64,000 nt of DNA from contig OX638353.1 in assembly GCA_951813255.1 (NCBI GenBank), positions 2,405,472-2,469,471 of the forward strand. The letters run 5' to 3'. The DNA is from an uncultured Dehalococcoidia bacterium. GTDB taxonomy: Bacteria; Chloroflexota; Dehalococcoidia; Lucifugimonadales; JAAXIE01. A program made the translations under genes and the position numbers. Positions 35,128 through 44,621 of the stretch are shown piece by piece (positions within the stretch are counted from its first letter, which is position 1; the number at the start of each line of letters is the position of its first letter). The notes under the pieces were generated by a model, which had not been told where the DNA came from, did not search any database, and saw only the letters and a program-made list of their open reading frames with translations.

Positions 35128-36807
35128 CTACCCCGACGGGCCGTTAGGACTCCCTGGCCCACCCCTCTGTGCCATCTCTTCCTCCACCTCAGCCATCAGG
35201 ACCACCAAGTCCAGCACATCGTGACTCGTCACGGAACCTAGAAACTCACCCGAGTCGCGATCATGTACCGGCACCACTGTCAGAGAATGACTGGACATGC
35301 GTTCCAGCACATCGTCGATCGGCTCCTCTGGCCACGCAAAAGGAGTGTGCAACCGCAGCACATTCCCTAAAGGCGTCGTCTCCCAGGAACCCCTTGGTAC
35401 GAACCTCAGCCGGGTCATGGAGAGGATTCCCGACACTTCCCCATCTTCCATCACTAGGTAGTCGTGCTGTCCCGGCACTATCCACTCGTCCGCAAAGCTC
35501 TTCACCGAGATCTCTGGCGAGGGATAGCTGCGGGTCCTGTCAAGCACACTGCCCACTTGCACACCCTCCAACGCATAGCGGGCGAAGGATGGCGGTACCG
35601 CATCCGGCAGCCCCTCTGGCGGATCCGATAGCTTGGCCCTGTTTACCGCAAAGCTGATCGCTTGCGGCATGAGAAGGATGTATCCGAACATGATCAGCAC
35701 CAGCAGGGAAAAGACATCCTGTTCGATGACGCCGGACTCCAGCATGACCACCAATAGGGCTATCTCCGCAACCCCCTTTGCCATCAGACCAGTGGCCAAG
35801 GCAAAGGGGGCCTCCAGTCTTGTCACATAAGTGCTGATGAACGACCCCGCAAATTTGCCGAGCAGAGGAACCAGGACCAACGCCGCAATAGTGGTGCCTG
35901 GGAGATCCAGAAAGGATAGGTCGAGTTTCAACCCAGCCGCTGCAAAGAACAATGGGACGAAAAGGCCCTCCGACGCACTGCGCATTCCAGGCATGATGTC
36001 CACACGCACCCTCTGTGGCAGTCCTGACAAGGCAGTGCCGAAGAGAAGCGCACCAATTGAGCCGTGCAACCCAATAGCTTCGGCCGCTACCACCATGAGA
36101 AACAGCCCGCCAAAGAGGAGCCCGAACGAGAGCTCGGGCACGTTCAGAAAGCGCTGCAGGTACCCAATCGTCGGCGCAAGCACCCGTGCCGAGAGTACCC
36201 ACGCCAGCACTACGAACCCTGCGATCTGCCCCAAAATGCGCAGTACTCCCGTCCAACTCAGACCATGGCCATGCTCTCCTATGGTGAATCCTACAACCAG
36301 CAGAGCCAGTACCTCTGCGATGATGACTGTAGTGAAAATCTTCAGCCCTAAGGGCTCCTTTAGGTGCCCGCCATCGGCTAGCACCTTCACCACAAGGCCT
36401 AGGCTTGAAAGTGAGAGGATGCCTGCCAAGGCCAGACCCTCCGTGAAATGCAGTCCTAACGCGAAGTCCAGGTGAAACAGATCGGAAGTCACCACCAAGG
36501 CAGCCATCAGCGATATGAGCACCGACATCACCGCGGCTACGAAATACCGGCCACGTATGGTCGACAGGAATCCCCGTAGATCGATTTCGTCCAGCCCAAT
36601 GAGAAAGAAGAGGACGAAGACGCCAATCTCCAGAAAGAGATGCGTCTCAGAAGCTAAGTCGACTATACCGGTCGCCGGTCCCAAGATGATGCCGGTCGCC
36701 GTATAGGCTACGATTGAGTTCAGACCAAAGCGCCCTAGAATCCCCTCAGCCAGCTTGGCTACGACGATCAGCAGTCCTATCCGGAGCAGGACATCCAACA
36801 GTTCCAT
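35128..36807 (-). CDS. Kef-type cation/proton antiporter with CBS domains
   Basis: About 559 residues. The first 385 residues form 11-13 membrane helices of the CPA2 Na+/H+ exchanger fold, with IVAYTATGIILGP and FVLFFLIGLDEIDLRG near the start and LMAKGVAEIALLVVMLESGVI toward the end. Two CBS motifs follow (VGSVLDRTRSYPSP ... PEEPIDDVLERMSSHSLTVVPVHDRDSGEFLGSVTSHDVLD). CBS domains usually bind adenosine nucleotides and gate transport. Start ATG at 36807; an upstream TTG at 36840 would add 11 residues. It probably moves K+ or Na+ against protons at the membrane. Confidence 0.92.
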   Translation of the reverse strand: MELLDVLLRIGLLIVVAKLAEGILGRFGLNSIVAYTATGIILGPATGIVDLASETHLFLEIGVFVLFFLIGLDEIDLRGFLSTIRGRYFVAAVMSVLISLMAALVVTSDLFHLDFALGLHFTEGLALAGILSLSSLGLVVKVLADGGHLKEPLGLKIFTTVIIAEVLALLVVGFTIGEHGHGLSWTGVLRILGQIAGFVVLAWVLSARVLAPTIGYLQRFLNVPELSFGLLFGGLFLMVVAAEAIGLHGSIGALLFGTALSGLPQRVRVDIMPGMRSASEGLFVPLFFAAAGLKLDLSFLDLPGTTIAALVLVPLLGKFAGSFISTYVTRLEAPFALATGLMAKGVAEIALLVVMLESGVIEQDVFSLLVLIMFGYILLMPQAISFAVNRAKLSDPPEGLPDAVPPSFARYALEGVQVGSVLDRTRSYPSPEISVKSFADEWIVPGQHDYLVMEDGEVSGILSMTRLRFVPRGSWETTPLGNVLRLHTPFAWPEEPIDDVLERMSSHSLTVVPVHDRDSGEFLGSVTSHDVLDLVVLMAEVEEEMAQRGGPGSPNGPSG

Positions 36808-37217
36808 TACAGTCCAGACAACCCTGTATAAAGGTGACAAGCAAGAAGGGTTGCAACCACTAGATTACCACGCTCCAAAGCAAAGCACACCGCTCCCATC
36901 CGTCACCCTCAGGCATTGAGGACTCTCGACCACCGCCTCTCTGGACTTGCCGGACTGACTTGCCGGACTGAAGAATCCCACAGACTCGCACCACGTCCCG
37001 TTGACGGAGCGGGTTATGTTTACTTAGAATCGCCTCCGTCAAGCCACCTAGTCCACTTGGCGGATGAGGCGAACTCGTCGCCCGACGCTGGACTACACCC
37101 CACAACACCCGTCCAGCGCGAACTGAGGCATGTATGGGAATTAACCCGGTGTCGCCCACCGCGTTCCTTCCAAACTTGGCATCAACCTTCCAGAAGTACA
37201 CAGACCGAGGATAGACT
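36808..37217. other. Gene-free region with a 13-bp tandem duplication
   Basis: No frame in these 410 bp looks coding. ACTTGCCGGACTG is repeated twice in tandem at 36945-36957 and 36958-36970. This is the divergent control region between the antiporter and the membrane protein at 37218. Confidence 0.5.
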
Positions 37218-37871
37218 ATGCCCGTTGATCTTAATCCCCTGTTTCCTAATGGGCTGTCCGTAAACGACGCCTTTGACCTATTATGGCCCGCAGCCCTCTA
37301 CCTTCTCGGCATGGTCTTCTATGCCGTTTTCATCTTCAAGTTCTACCGCTTCGTTGCTGCCCGCGATATGTTCGAAATGGACCTGTCCAAGTTCGAGAAA
37401 TCCCGATTTCACGTCATAAGGGTGTTCTTGCACTTGGTCATGTACGTGATCAAATACATTGTTTTATTCCCCCTGTTTGCCATCTTCTGGTTCACCGTAC
37501 TTACTCTCATCCTAGCCTTCCTCTCCAAGGAACAGGCATTCCCTCAAGTCCTCCTCGCAGCCCTAGCCACGGTCAGCGCCATACGTGTCACCACCTATTA
37601 CAACGAAGAGTTGTCGCGGGACTTGGCGAAGATTTTGCCCTTCGCCGTGTTGGGTATCTTTATCATCAACGCCTCCTTCTTCGAGGTCTCCTCCTCCCTC
37701 AATGTTCTGGAACAAGCCAACGGTTACCGTGAAAACATCCTCTACTACGTGGGATTCCTCATTGGCTTGGAGTTCGTTCTACGTCTGCTGATGGGCTTGG
37801 TCGTGGGCTTCTCAGCCCTTGCCCGAACCTACCTTGGAACCAGAGGAGGTAGAGGGATGGCACGGGCTTGA
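37218..37871 (+). CDS. Membrane protein of unknown function
   Basis: 217 residues with about five hydrophobic segments: LLWPAALYLLGMVFYAVFIFKF, VMYVIKYIVLFPLFAIFWFTVL, LTLILAFL/ALATVSAI, ILPFAVLGIFIINASFF and ILYYVGFLIGLEFVLRLLM. Between them are short charged loops (YNEELSRDLAK). No cofactor site or known domain is seen. Two divergent neighbours and no operon partners help little. Probably a conserved hypothetical integral membrane protein. Confidence 0.8.
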   Translation: MPVDLNPLFPNGLSVNDAFDLLWPAALYLLGMVFYAVFIFKFYRFVAARDMFEMDLSKFEKSRFHVIRVFLHLVMYVIKYIVLFPLFAIFWFTVLTLILAFLSKEQAFPQVLLAALATVSAIRVTTYYNEELSRDLAKILPFAVLGIFIINASFFEVSSSLNVLEQANGYRENILYYVGFLIGLEFVLRLLMGLVVGFSALARTYLGTRGGRGMARA

Positions 37872-38023
37872 GGTAGCTAGAATCCCAGTGGGACAACGAA
37901 GAGGCTATAATGCCACGCCGCGCCAAGCCAGCCAGACGCTTACTCTTCTTGGGCTATTAAGTTGGTTGCCGACATTGCAAGCTGTCTCTCTGAAAAATCA
38001 ACAGGCTCGAACAGCCAGTCTCC

Positions 38024-38052
38024 TTGACTCGCCGTTGTGCGCTTGTTTATCG
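38024..38052 (+). promoter_or_regulatory. Possible promoter of the TRAP transporter operon
   Basis: TTGACT (38024-38029) and TTATCG or TTTATC (38046-38052) are 16-17 bp apart, about 115 bp before the binding-protein gene. The remaining 294-bp gap (37872-38165) also holds TATAAT at 37906-37911 without a -35 box, and no gene. Confidence 0.35.
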
Positions 38053-38165
38053 TCTCGGTGCATCGCTAGCTGATGTTCCGTGACAAGCGTGATTCATTGA
38101 TCTGCGCTCAAACGAACTATGCGCAGAGAGCCCGGATAACTCCGATGGAAGTGTGGAAGCCAAGG

Positions 38166-39779
38166 ATGAAACTCCGATGTCTATATGTGTTTATGTCTCT
38201 GCTGCTGGCCTTGGGCCTAGCGGCTTGTGGCGGTGATGACGAAGCCAGCCCCGCCGCCACTTCTGCCCCTCAGCCAACAGCCGCGGCCACCACGGCTGCA
38301 CCCCCAGAAGCAACGCCAACCACGGCCACTCCTGCGCCAACACCGGCTGCCACAACTGCCGCTCCTGCTGAGCCCCGTCCAGCAACGCCCGCTCTCACGC
38401 CGGAAGCCACAACCGCGGCTCCGGCTACCGAGCCGCCCATCCCACCTGCTTCAGCCGCCACAGAAGCTCCCGCCATGCCCGCTCTGGATGAGGCTCTCAT
38501 CGCATACGCAGCGGAACACGCTGGCGGCCCCGGAGCCATCTTCGTTGGCGACCCCATGCAACTCCTCGGACCACCGCCTCATCCAGGAATGATGTTCGAG
38601 GCCTCCGAGGCCGAATACATTCAGGGAGCCACAGCTGCCCTTTTCGGTGTCCCGCAGCTCGGCATCGACAGCCACCTGTTCATCTATTCCAGCGACTATT
38701 ACAAGGGCCTGATCGAGAAGGCAAAACTCACCAACCCCACTCCTCTCACATCCTCCGGTGAGAGCATCAAGATTCAGCACGCCTGCATCGTCCGTCAGTT
38801 GCCTACCTGCGTCCTCATCCAGGCGTACCTTGCCCCCAACCTCTCCAAGCGCACCAACGGCCAAGTGGAGCTCTCCGTGATTAGCTTCCCCGAGTTGGGC
38901 TTGGCTGGCCCGGAGACCTTGGACCAAGTAAGCGATGGCACCCTCGACATGGCCAACATCTACGCTGGCTACGTGGCTGGCTCACTACCCGCCCTCGAGA
39001 TACAGGCCCTCTGGGGCACGTCCGCCGACTGGGAGACCTCCTACTCCATCCTTACTGCCGTCGCCCCCGAGGTGGACCAGATAATTCTGGATGCCACGGG
39101 CGGAAGCCCTGTATTGAACCGGAACTGGTTCGCCGGGTCCGACAACTGGTTCTTCACCAAGAAGCCCCTCGTCACCCTCGATGACTTCAAAGACATCACC
39201 ATACGCTCTCATGGGGCCGCCATCTCCGACTTCATCGTCGGCATGGGTGCCGAGGCCGAATTCCTCGGAGCAGGTCAGTCCTATGTGGCCTTGGAACTCG
39301 ACCAGGTTGATGCAGCCGCATACACCATCATTCCCTCCCTATCCGAGAAACTGTACGAGGTTTCCGAATACATGGCGGGGCCCGTGATCGGCTTCGGCTA
39401 CACCAACAATGTCATTAACAAGGGCCTGTGGGACGACATCCCTGAAGACCTGCAACAAATCCTGATCGAGGAGGGCGCCAAGGCCGAGTTGGAAGCCCTT
39501 CGCCTCGCCCCCTTCGAGAATGTCGTAGGCCTGCAAATCAATATGGCCCTAGGTGTGCAGCCAGTGCCCTTCTCCCAAGAAATACTGGACCACATACGAA
39601 ACGTGGTAGTCCCCGAACACGTTTACCCCGGCTGGCTCCGCCGGCTAGGCTTCCCCGGCAGGAACGAGGCTGTGATCAACGCCTCCAACGAAAAGGCCAG
39701 CCCCTACACCGGCTGGTGGGTCAACGACGACGGCACTATAAAGAACGTACCCATCACCAAGGGCCCAGGGACCCAGTAG
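38166..39779 (+). CDS. TRAP transporter substrate-binding protein (DctP-like), lipoprotein
   Basis: 537 residues from ATG at 38166, giving a signal peptide with lipobox LALGLAAC. About 110 residues of Ala/Thr/Pro linker follow and then the DctP-type domain: GQVELSVISFPELGLAGPETLDQVSDGTLDMANIYAGYVAG, FTKKPLVTLDDFKDITIRSHG and QSYVALELDQVDAAAY. The family binds carboxylates such as C4-dicarboxylates or sialic acid outside the membrane and hands them to DctQM. The long linker anchors it as in other lipoproteins here. First gene of a dctPQM operon; ligand cannot be read from sequence. Confidence 0.9.
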   Translation: MKLRCLYVFMSLLLALGLAACGGDDEASPAATSAPQPTAAATTAAPPEATPTTATPAPTPAATTAAPAEPRPATPALTPEATTAAPATEPPIPPASAATEAPAMPALDEALIAYAAEHAGGPGAIFVGDPMQLLGPPPHPGMMFEASEAEYIQGATAALFGVPQLGIDSHLFIYSSDYYKGLIEKAKLTNPTPLTSSGESIKIQHACIVRQLPTCVLIQAYLAPNLSKRTNGQVELSVISFPELGLAGPETLDQVSDGTLDMANIYAGYVAGSLPALEIQALWGTSADWETSYSILTAVAPEVDQIILDATGGSPVLNRNWFAGSDNWFFTKKPLVTLDDFKDITIRSHGAAISDFIVGMGAEAEFLGAGQSYVALELDQVDAAAYTIIPSLSEKLYEVSEYMAGPVIGFGYTNNVINKGLWDDIPEDLQQILIEEGAKAELEALRLAPFENVVGLQINMALGVQPVPFSQEILDHIRNVVVPEHVYPGWLRRLGFPGRNEAVINASNEKASPYTGWWVNDDGTIKNVPITKGPGTQ

Positions 39780-39902
39780 GTAGAATAGAGGCAACCGGGC
39801 AGAGGTCGGTGGGCTGCAGGTAATCAGTACGAGTTGACACCTGTAGGCCCCTCATCCCGAATTCGAGAGTAAGCCGGAAAGGGCGCTATCGCCTCCATCA
39901 GC

Positions 39903-40502
39903 TTGTCGACCTATACAGGACGCAGGACGCCAGCTCTATACCTTCTGCTGGCGTTCCGCGCCCTCGCACAGAAGGCTGACAGACTATACCTCCTCCTTGG
40001 CTACCTTTGCGGTGCTGAGCTCCTGCTCCTCGCCTTCTTCATCACCTACCAAGCAATAGCTCGGAATCTCGGTGGGCCCGTTGCCCCCGGCAGTGGCGCC
40101 ATGAGCGGGTACGTGCTCGCCATGGCCGTCACTTGGGGATTCGCTTGGTCCCTCCGCTCCGGTGCCCAAGTCCGTATCGATGTCTTTCTGCCCAGAATGG
40201 GCCCTCGCATCAGGGCTATATCCGACTTCCTTGCCCTTTTGGGTGTGGCCTTCCTCGCATACGTCATCACTTGGAAGATGTGGAGCCAGGTGATCAGCGA
40301 CTACCAGCGCGGGACCGTAAGCATCGACTACCCTCTCACTCCCCTCTTCATACCCAAGATCGTCATCGCTCTGGGGTTCACCCTTTTGGTCATTACCGCT
40401 CTCCAGATGATGCTATCTATGCTCGCCGAACGATGGCTCCCCCGCATCCACAAGGCCCTCGGCGGAGATGACATCGCCACGAGCGTAGACGCGGTCAAAT
40501 GA
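39903..40502 (+). CDS. TRAP transporter small permease (DctQ-like)
   Basis: 199 residues with four membrane helices, including LYLLLGYLCGAELLLLAFFITYQAI and VTWGFAWSLRSGAQVRIDVFLP, the latter typical of DctQ. An in-frame stop upstream leaves TTG at 39903 as the only reasonable start and it has no clear Shine-Dalgarno. DctQ helps couple the binding protein with the large permease DctM. It lies between the binding-protein gene and dctM. Confidence 0.85.
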   Translation: MSTYTGRRTPALYLLLAFRALAQKADRLYLLLGYLCGAELLLLAFFITYQAIARNLGGPVAPGSGAMSGYVLAMAVTWGFAWSLRSGAQVRIDVFLPRMGPRIRAISDFLALLGVAFLAYVITWKMWSQVISDYQRGTVSIDYPLTPLFIPKIVIALGFTLLVITALQMMLSMLAERWLPRIHKALGGDDIATSVDAVK

Positions 40503-40560
40503 CTTGTCACCGCGCCCCATGCCAGACTTCCCTCACCAATAGGCATCCGGAGGGCAAGGC

Positions 40561-42054
40561 ATGGTCATAGGCGTCGCCTTCGGCCTCATGGGGGCCTTCT
40601 TCACCGCTGGTATGTACGTCGCCGGCGCCTTGGGCTGCCTCTCCCTCATCGTCATGTTCTTCTTCTCCGACAAGCCCCTGTGGAACCAGATGTCGGCCAT
40701 CGCATGGCGGGGCAGCACCGACTTCATCTTGGTCGCGGTCCCCCTCTTCATACTCATGGGCGAACTCATGAACCGCTCCGGCATGGGCGAGCGCATGTAC
40801 GCCGTCATCTCCCGCTGGATATGGTTCCTCCCCGGGGGGCTCATTCACACTAACATCGTGTCTTGCGCCATATTCGCCGCCTGTTCGGGCTCCAGCGTAG
40901 CCACCTCTGCCACCATCAGCCGCGCTTCCCTGCCCTCCTTCCGTCAGCGCAACTACTCCGAGCGCATGGTCATCGGGTCGCTGGCAGCCGGGGGCACCTT
41001 GGGCATCCTGATCCCACCCAGCATAGGCCTCATACTCTTCGGTGTGCTCGCCGAGGAGTCCATCGGCCGCCTCTACATCGCAGGCTTCATCCCCGGTGTC
41101 CTCCTGTCACTGACCTTCATGGTGATGATCGGCATCATGGCCTTAATCTGGAAAGGCATGGCCCCGCGCGAAACGGGCGAGAGCTTCACCAGTTGGGAAA
41201 GCTGGCGAGCGAGGCTCCTGGCCTCCTTCCAACTCCTACCCGTAATGGTCCTCATCTTCCTCGTACTCGGCGTCATCTACATGGGCATCGCCGCTCCCAG
41301 CGAAGCAGCAGCCTTCGGCGTATCTGGCGCATTCATCCTCGCCGTCGCCCTCAACTCCGGTGAGGTGCTCACGCCTCTGCTTGGAGGCGTCCTGCGACGC
41401 ACACCCTTCATATACCTCTTCACCCAGAGCACCCAAGCTACCCTGCGCAGTGCCCAGTTGCCCTCGCCAGAAACCCTGCGAGAAGTAATGGCACGCAACA
41501 CCCGCATGGTGCAGGAAGCCATCATCTCCACAGTTCGCACCACCGGTATGATTTTCCTGATACTCATGGCCGCCTTCACCCTCAGCTACGCCTTTGCGCG
41601 TTTGGGTACCTCCCAGCAAATCGCTGAGGCCATTGTCGGGCTCAACCTGACCGACTGGCAGTTGGTCCTAGCCTTGGTGGTCTTCTACCTGATTTTGGGC
41701 ACCTTCATGGAGAGCTTCGCCATGATGGTCACCACCGTGCCCATCCTCATACCCACTCTTAAGGCCGCTGAAGTCGACCTTGTCTGGTTCGGCGTCATCA
41801 TGGTTCTGCTGGTGGAGGCGGCCCTCATCAGCCCGCCTGAGGGCATCAACCTCTACGTCCTCCACGGAGTGCGTCGCGACGTCGATCGAGAGGAAGCCGA
41901 GCGCACCGGTCAGCCCTTGCGCGAGAGCACCATCTCCGACGTCTGGGTGGGCGTACTGCCATTCATGGGTTGCATGGCCGTCACCACTGCCTTGGTCCTT
42001 GCCTTCCCCCAGATCGCCCTCTGGCTCCCCGACCTGCTTTTCAGCGCAAGATGA
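40561..42054 (+). CDS. TRAP transporter large permease (DctM-like)
   Basis: 497 residues of a DctM-type permease with 12 or more membrane segments: LFILMGELMNRSGMGERMY, ACSGSSVATSATIS, GSLAAGGTLGILIPPSIGLILFGVLAEESIGRLYIAGFIPG, and PSEAAAFG, all family hallmarks, with the C-terminal part EGINLYVLHG. It carries sodium- or proton-driven uptake of the ligand delivered by the DctP-like protein. Length is typical. Start ATG at 40561; 58 bp gap from dctQ. Confidence 0.93.
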   Translation: MVIGVAFGLMGAFFTAGMYVAGALGCLSLIVMFFFSDKPLWNQMSAIAWRGSTDFILVAVPLFILMGELMNRSGMGERMYAVISRWIWFLPGGLIHTNIVSCAIFAACSGSSVATSATISRASLPSFRQRNYSERMVIGSLAAGGTLGILIPPSIGLILFGVLAEESIGRLYIAGFIPGVLLSLTFMVMIGIMALIWKGMAPRETGESFTSWESWRARLLASFQLLPVMVLIFLVLGVIYMGIAAPSEAAAFGVSGAFILAVALNSGEVLTPLLGGVLRRTPFIYLFTQSTQATLRSAQLPSPETLREVMARNTRMVQEAIISTVRTTGMIFLILMAAFTLSYAFARLGTSQQIAEAIVGLNLTDWQLVLALVVFYLILGTFMESFAMMVTTVPILIPTLKAAEVDLVWFGVIMVLLVEAALISPPEGINLYVLHGVRRDVDREEAERTGQPLRESTISDVWVGVLPFMGCMAVTTALVLAFPQIALWLPDLLFSAR

Positions 42055-42155
42055 GCGCCCTTAACACAATATTGCAGAGGGCAACAATTGCGCGATATCA
42101 TGACGGTCTGTCGTCCGAACAAGGGACGCATGATGGCGTGTGGAGGTGGTGGCCA

Positions 42156-42664
42156 ATGTCAAAGCATCCTCTCGGATTCCTGATCCTCGCTCTTCTTCTG
42201 GTAGTCGGCATCGTTGCCGTAACAGCCTGCGGCTCCGACGAACCTGCCTTGCCCACAACATCGTCCGATTCCGTCATTGCATACTTGGAAGAAGTCGACT
42301 ACCAGTAATCTTGGGAACTCTGGCCCGGCCTCGGTGAACTGTATCGTGGCGACGCCCCCCCCCACGGCATGCTCCTGACCACTTATCTCAACCCCGCCGC
42401 ACTTGAAGCTCTCCAAAAGCAAAGCTGGCGTCATGCCTGACGGAGCCATCGTACTCAAGGAAAACTACACGCCTGCAGCCGAACTCGCCGCTACCACCGT
42501 CATGTACAAGAAGATCGGCTACAACCCCGACCACAACGACTGGTACTGGCTCAAGGTCCTAGCCGACGGCACGGTGGAAAAAAGAGGGCATGGTCATGGG
42601 CTGCCAGGAATGCCACGGCGACGCCAAAGACAACGACTACATATGGACCAGCCCACTGAAGTAG
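42156..42664 (+). pseudogene. Decayed cytochrome P460 family lipoprotein
   Basis: The start ATG at 42156 has GGAGGTGG upstream and a signal/lipobox (LLLVVGIVAVTAC). The frame is stopped by TAA at 42306, resumes as SWELWPGLGELYRGDAP, shifts near 42414-42423 (AAAAGCAAAG) into GVMPDGAIVLKENYTP ... KIGYNPDHNDWYWLKV, and shifts again in an A6 run (42578-42583) to MVMGCQECHGDAKDND, with a CxxCH haem site. The pieces in order form a normal P460-like protein with its Lys and haem. One nonsense and two +1 shifts make it a pseudogene unless they are assembly errors. Confidence 0.82.
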
Positions 42665-42822
42665 GGTTTTACTCCCTTTACGTGTCTCACGGGAGCCCAT
42701 AGTCTGGCCTTTCAGCCTGACACATCTCTACCCTGACGCTGTCCGAAGTCATGCAGCCCCTCGGCTCAACCGCTATGCCCTATAATACAAAGTATCCGGG
42801 TCGTTCCTCTTAACTCCTTCCC

Positions 42823-44295
42823 ATGGTAGAACTCCAGTCTATCGAGCCCCAAAAGGTCCTGGTCACCGGTGCCACCGGATACATAGGCGGCAGGCTGACC
42901 CCTCGCCTCGTGCATGAAGGCCACCATGTCCGGGTCCTCGTCCGTGACAAGTCCCGCGTGCTCGGCCGCTCTTGGGCAGACCAAGTGGACGTATCCGTAG
43001 GCGACGCCCTCGACCCCGACGCCCTGTGCCACGCCTTATCCGGGGTGGACACGGCCTACTACCTGATTCACAGCATGACCAGCGGCTCTGCCTTCAGGGA
43101 CATGGACATCCACGCCGCCCACACTTTCAGCCAAGCCGCCAAAGACGCAGGCGTCAAGCGCATCATCTACCTCGGCGGCCTGGGAGACCCTCAGTCCAAC
43201 CTGTCCAACCATCTCCGCTCCCGTCAGGAAACCGGGGACGCCCTCCGCGAGAGCGGCGTGCCAGTCACCGAGTTCCGGGCTGCCGTAATCGTCGGTGCAG
43301 GCAGCATGTCCTTCGAGATGATCCGCTACCTCGTCGAACGCCTTCCCATCATGGTCTGCCCCAAATGGATTTACTCCCGCATCCAGCCCATTGCCGTGGA
43401 CGACCTCCTCGACTATCTGGTCTCCGCCCTGAACACCCCTGCAAGCCGGGATCGCATCATCGAGATTGGCGGCAGCGATGTCACCACTTACAAGGGCATG
43501 ATGCTGGGCTACGCCAACGCAAGGGGCCTGCGAAGACTGCTACTGCCCGTACCCGTACTCACACCCCGCCTCTCCTCTTACTGGGTGCACTGGACAACGC
43601 CGGTCCCAGCCAGCATCACCGGGGCATTGGTCGACGGCCTCCGCAACCACGTCGTCGTCACCGACGACTCGGCCAAGCGCCTCTTCCCCCACATCCAACC
43701 CCAGGACTACGCATCCGCCATAGCCAAGGTCATTGAAGACTTGGACGCTGGCCGCATCGAGACCGCATGGAGCGACGCCGCCCGAGCCCCAACACAATCA
43801 GGAGAACTCACCCGCTTGGAATCCAGCCAGGGCATGATAATCGAGCGTCGCCAACGCACCGTCGCAGCCCCGGCCCACTCCGTGTTCCGCACGTTCTCCG
43901 GGATAGGCGCGCGGCGTGGATGGTACTTCGCCAACTGGGCATGGCGCCTACGCGGAATGCTCGACCGCCTTCTGGGCGGTGCTGGTCTCCGCCGGGGCCG
44001 CCGTCACCCCGACGAACTGCGCGTAGGTGATGCCTTGGACTTCTGGCGCGTCGAGGCAGTAACCGACGACCGCTTGGTCCGCTTCAGGTCTGAGATGAAA
44101 CTACCCGGCCGCGCATGGCTCCAATTTGAGGTCTGGGAAGACCCCGACGGTTCCACCCATCTGGCGCAGACCGCCGCCTTCATTCCCAAGGGCCTCCCCG
44201 GTCTAACCTACTGGTACGCCCTCTACCTCTTCCACGCCTGGATTTTCGGCGGAATGATCAAAGCCATTGCCCGTCGTGCCGAGCGCCGTCAGTAA
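42823..44295 (+). CDS. Atypical SDR with C-terminal SRPBCC/DUF2867-like domain
   Basis: 490 residues. The N-terminal 300 residues form an atypical NAD(P)-binding domain (VLVTGATGYIGGRLTPRL; DALDPDALCHALSGVDTAYYLIHSM; VTEFRAAVIVGAGS). The C-terminal 150 residues begin RTVAAPAHSVFRTFSGIG and contain DALDFWRVEAVTDDRLVRFRSEM and LPGLTYWYALYLFHAWIF, the DUF2867 pattern with an SRPBCC-like fold. Such proteins are common in actinobacteria and Chloroflexota and reduce or bind unknown hydrophobic ligands. TATAAT at 42781 lies 37 bp upstream but has no good -35. It converges with the small Lrp-like gene. Confidence 0.88.
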   Translation: MVELQSIEPQKVLVTGATGYIGGRLTPRLVHEGHHVRVLVRDKSRVLGRSWADQVDVSVGDALDPDALCHALSGVDTAYYLIHSMTSGSAFRDMDIHAAHTFSQAAKDAGVKRIIYLGGLGDPQSNLSNHLRSRQETGDALRESGVPVTEFRAAVIVGAGSMSFEMIRYLVERLPIMVCPKWIYSRIQPIAVDDLLDYLVSALNTPASRDRIIEIGGSDVTTYKGMMLGYANARGLRRLLLPVPVLTPRLSSYWVHWTTPVPASITGALVDGLRNHVVVTDDSAKRLFPHIQPQDYASAIAKVIEDLDAGRIETAWSDAARAPTQSGELTRLESSQGMIIERRQRTVAAPAHSVFRTFSGIGARRGWYFANWAWRLRGMLDRLLGGAGLRRGRRHPDELRVGDALDFWRVEAVTDDRLVRFRSEMKLPGRAWLQFEVWEDPDGSTHLAQTAAFIPKGLPGLTYWYALYLFHAWIFGGMIKAIARRAERRQ

Positions 44296-44303
44296 TTCAA
44301 TCA

Positions 44304-44540
44304 CTACCTTCCGACTGCCACACACGTGGTGGTCCGGGTGACACCCCCGGCACTGTGTATCTTGCCCGTGACCAAGTCCGCCACCGCCGCCATATCGTCT
44401 GCGTTGACTATAGCGATGACATCATAGGGGCCAGTCACCACATCCACCGCCTCGATTTCGGGTATCCCTCTCATCATGTCGGCCACTCGGCGGGAGTTGC
44501 CCACGGAGGTCTCTATCAAGATAAAGGCCTTGGCGGTCAT
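44304..44540 (-). CDS. Stand-alone Lrp/AsnC ligand-binding domain protein
   Basis: 78 residues forming only the RAM (regulation of amino acid metabolism) domain of Lrp/AsnC regulators: AFILIETSVGNSRRVADMM, IEAVDVVTGPYDVIAIVNAD, and TTTCVAVGR. There is no HTH. It matches the gene at 49198 over its length (TSVGxxRxVAxxxRG, VDVVTGPYDhIAxhNA). Such single-domain proteins form dimers or octamers that bind amino acids and may modify full-length Lrp regulators by mixed assembly. The effector ligand is unknown. Confidence 0.87.
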   Translation of the reverse strand: MTAKAFILIETSVGNSRRVADMMRGIPEIEAVDVVTGPYDVIAIVNADDMAAVADLVTGKIHSAGGVTRTTTCVAVGR

Positions 44541-44621
44541 CGCTCTTCTCCTCGCTCAGCTTGTTGCCCGCTTGAGTAAGATTCCCATATGGGTAGTCGA
44601 CCACGTGAATAGTGGAAGAAG

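Noticed and set aside
36860..37201. A 113-residue frame in the gap between the antiporter and the membrane protein
   Set aside because: No domain, no Shine-Dalgarno, mixed composition. Better treated as intergenic.
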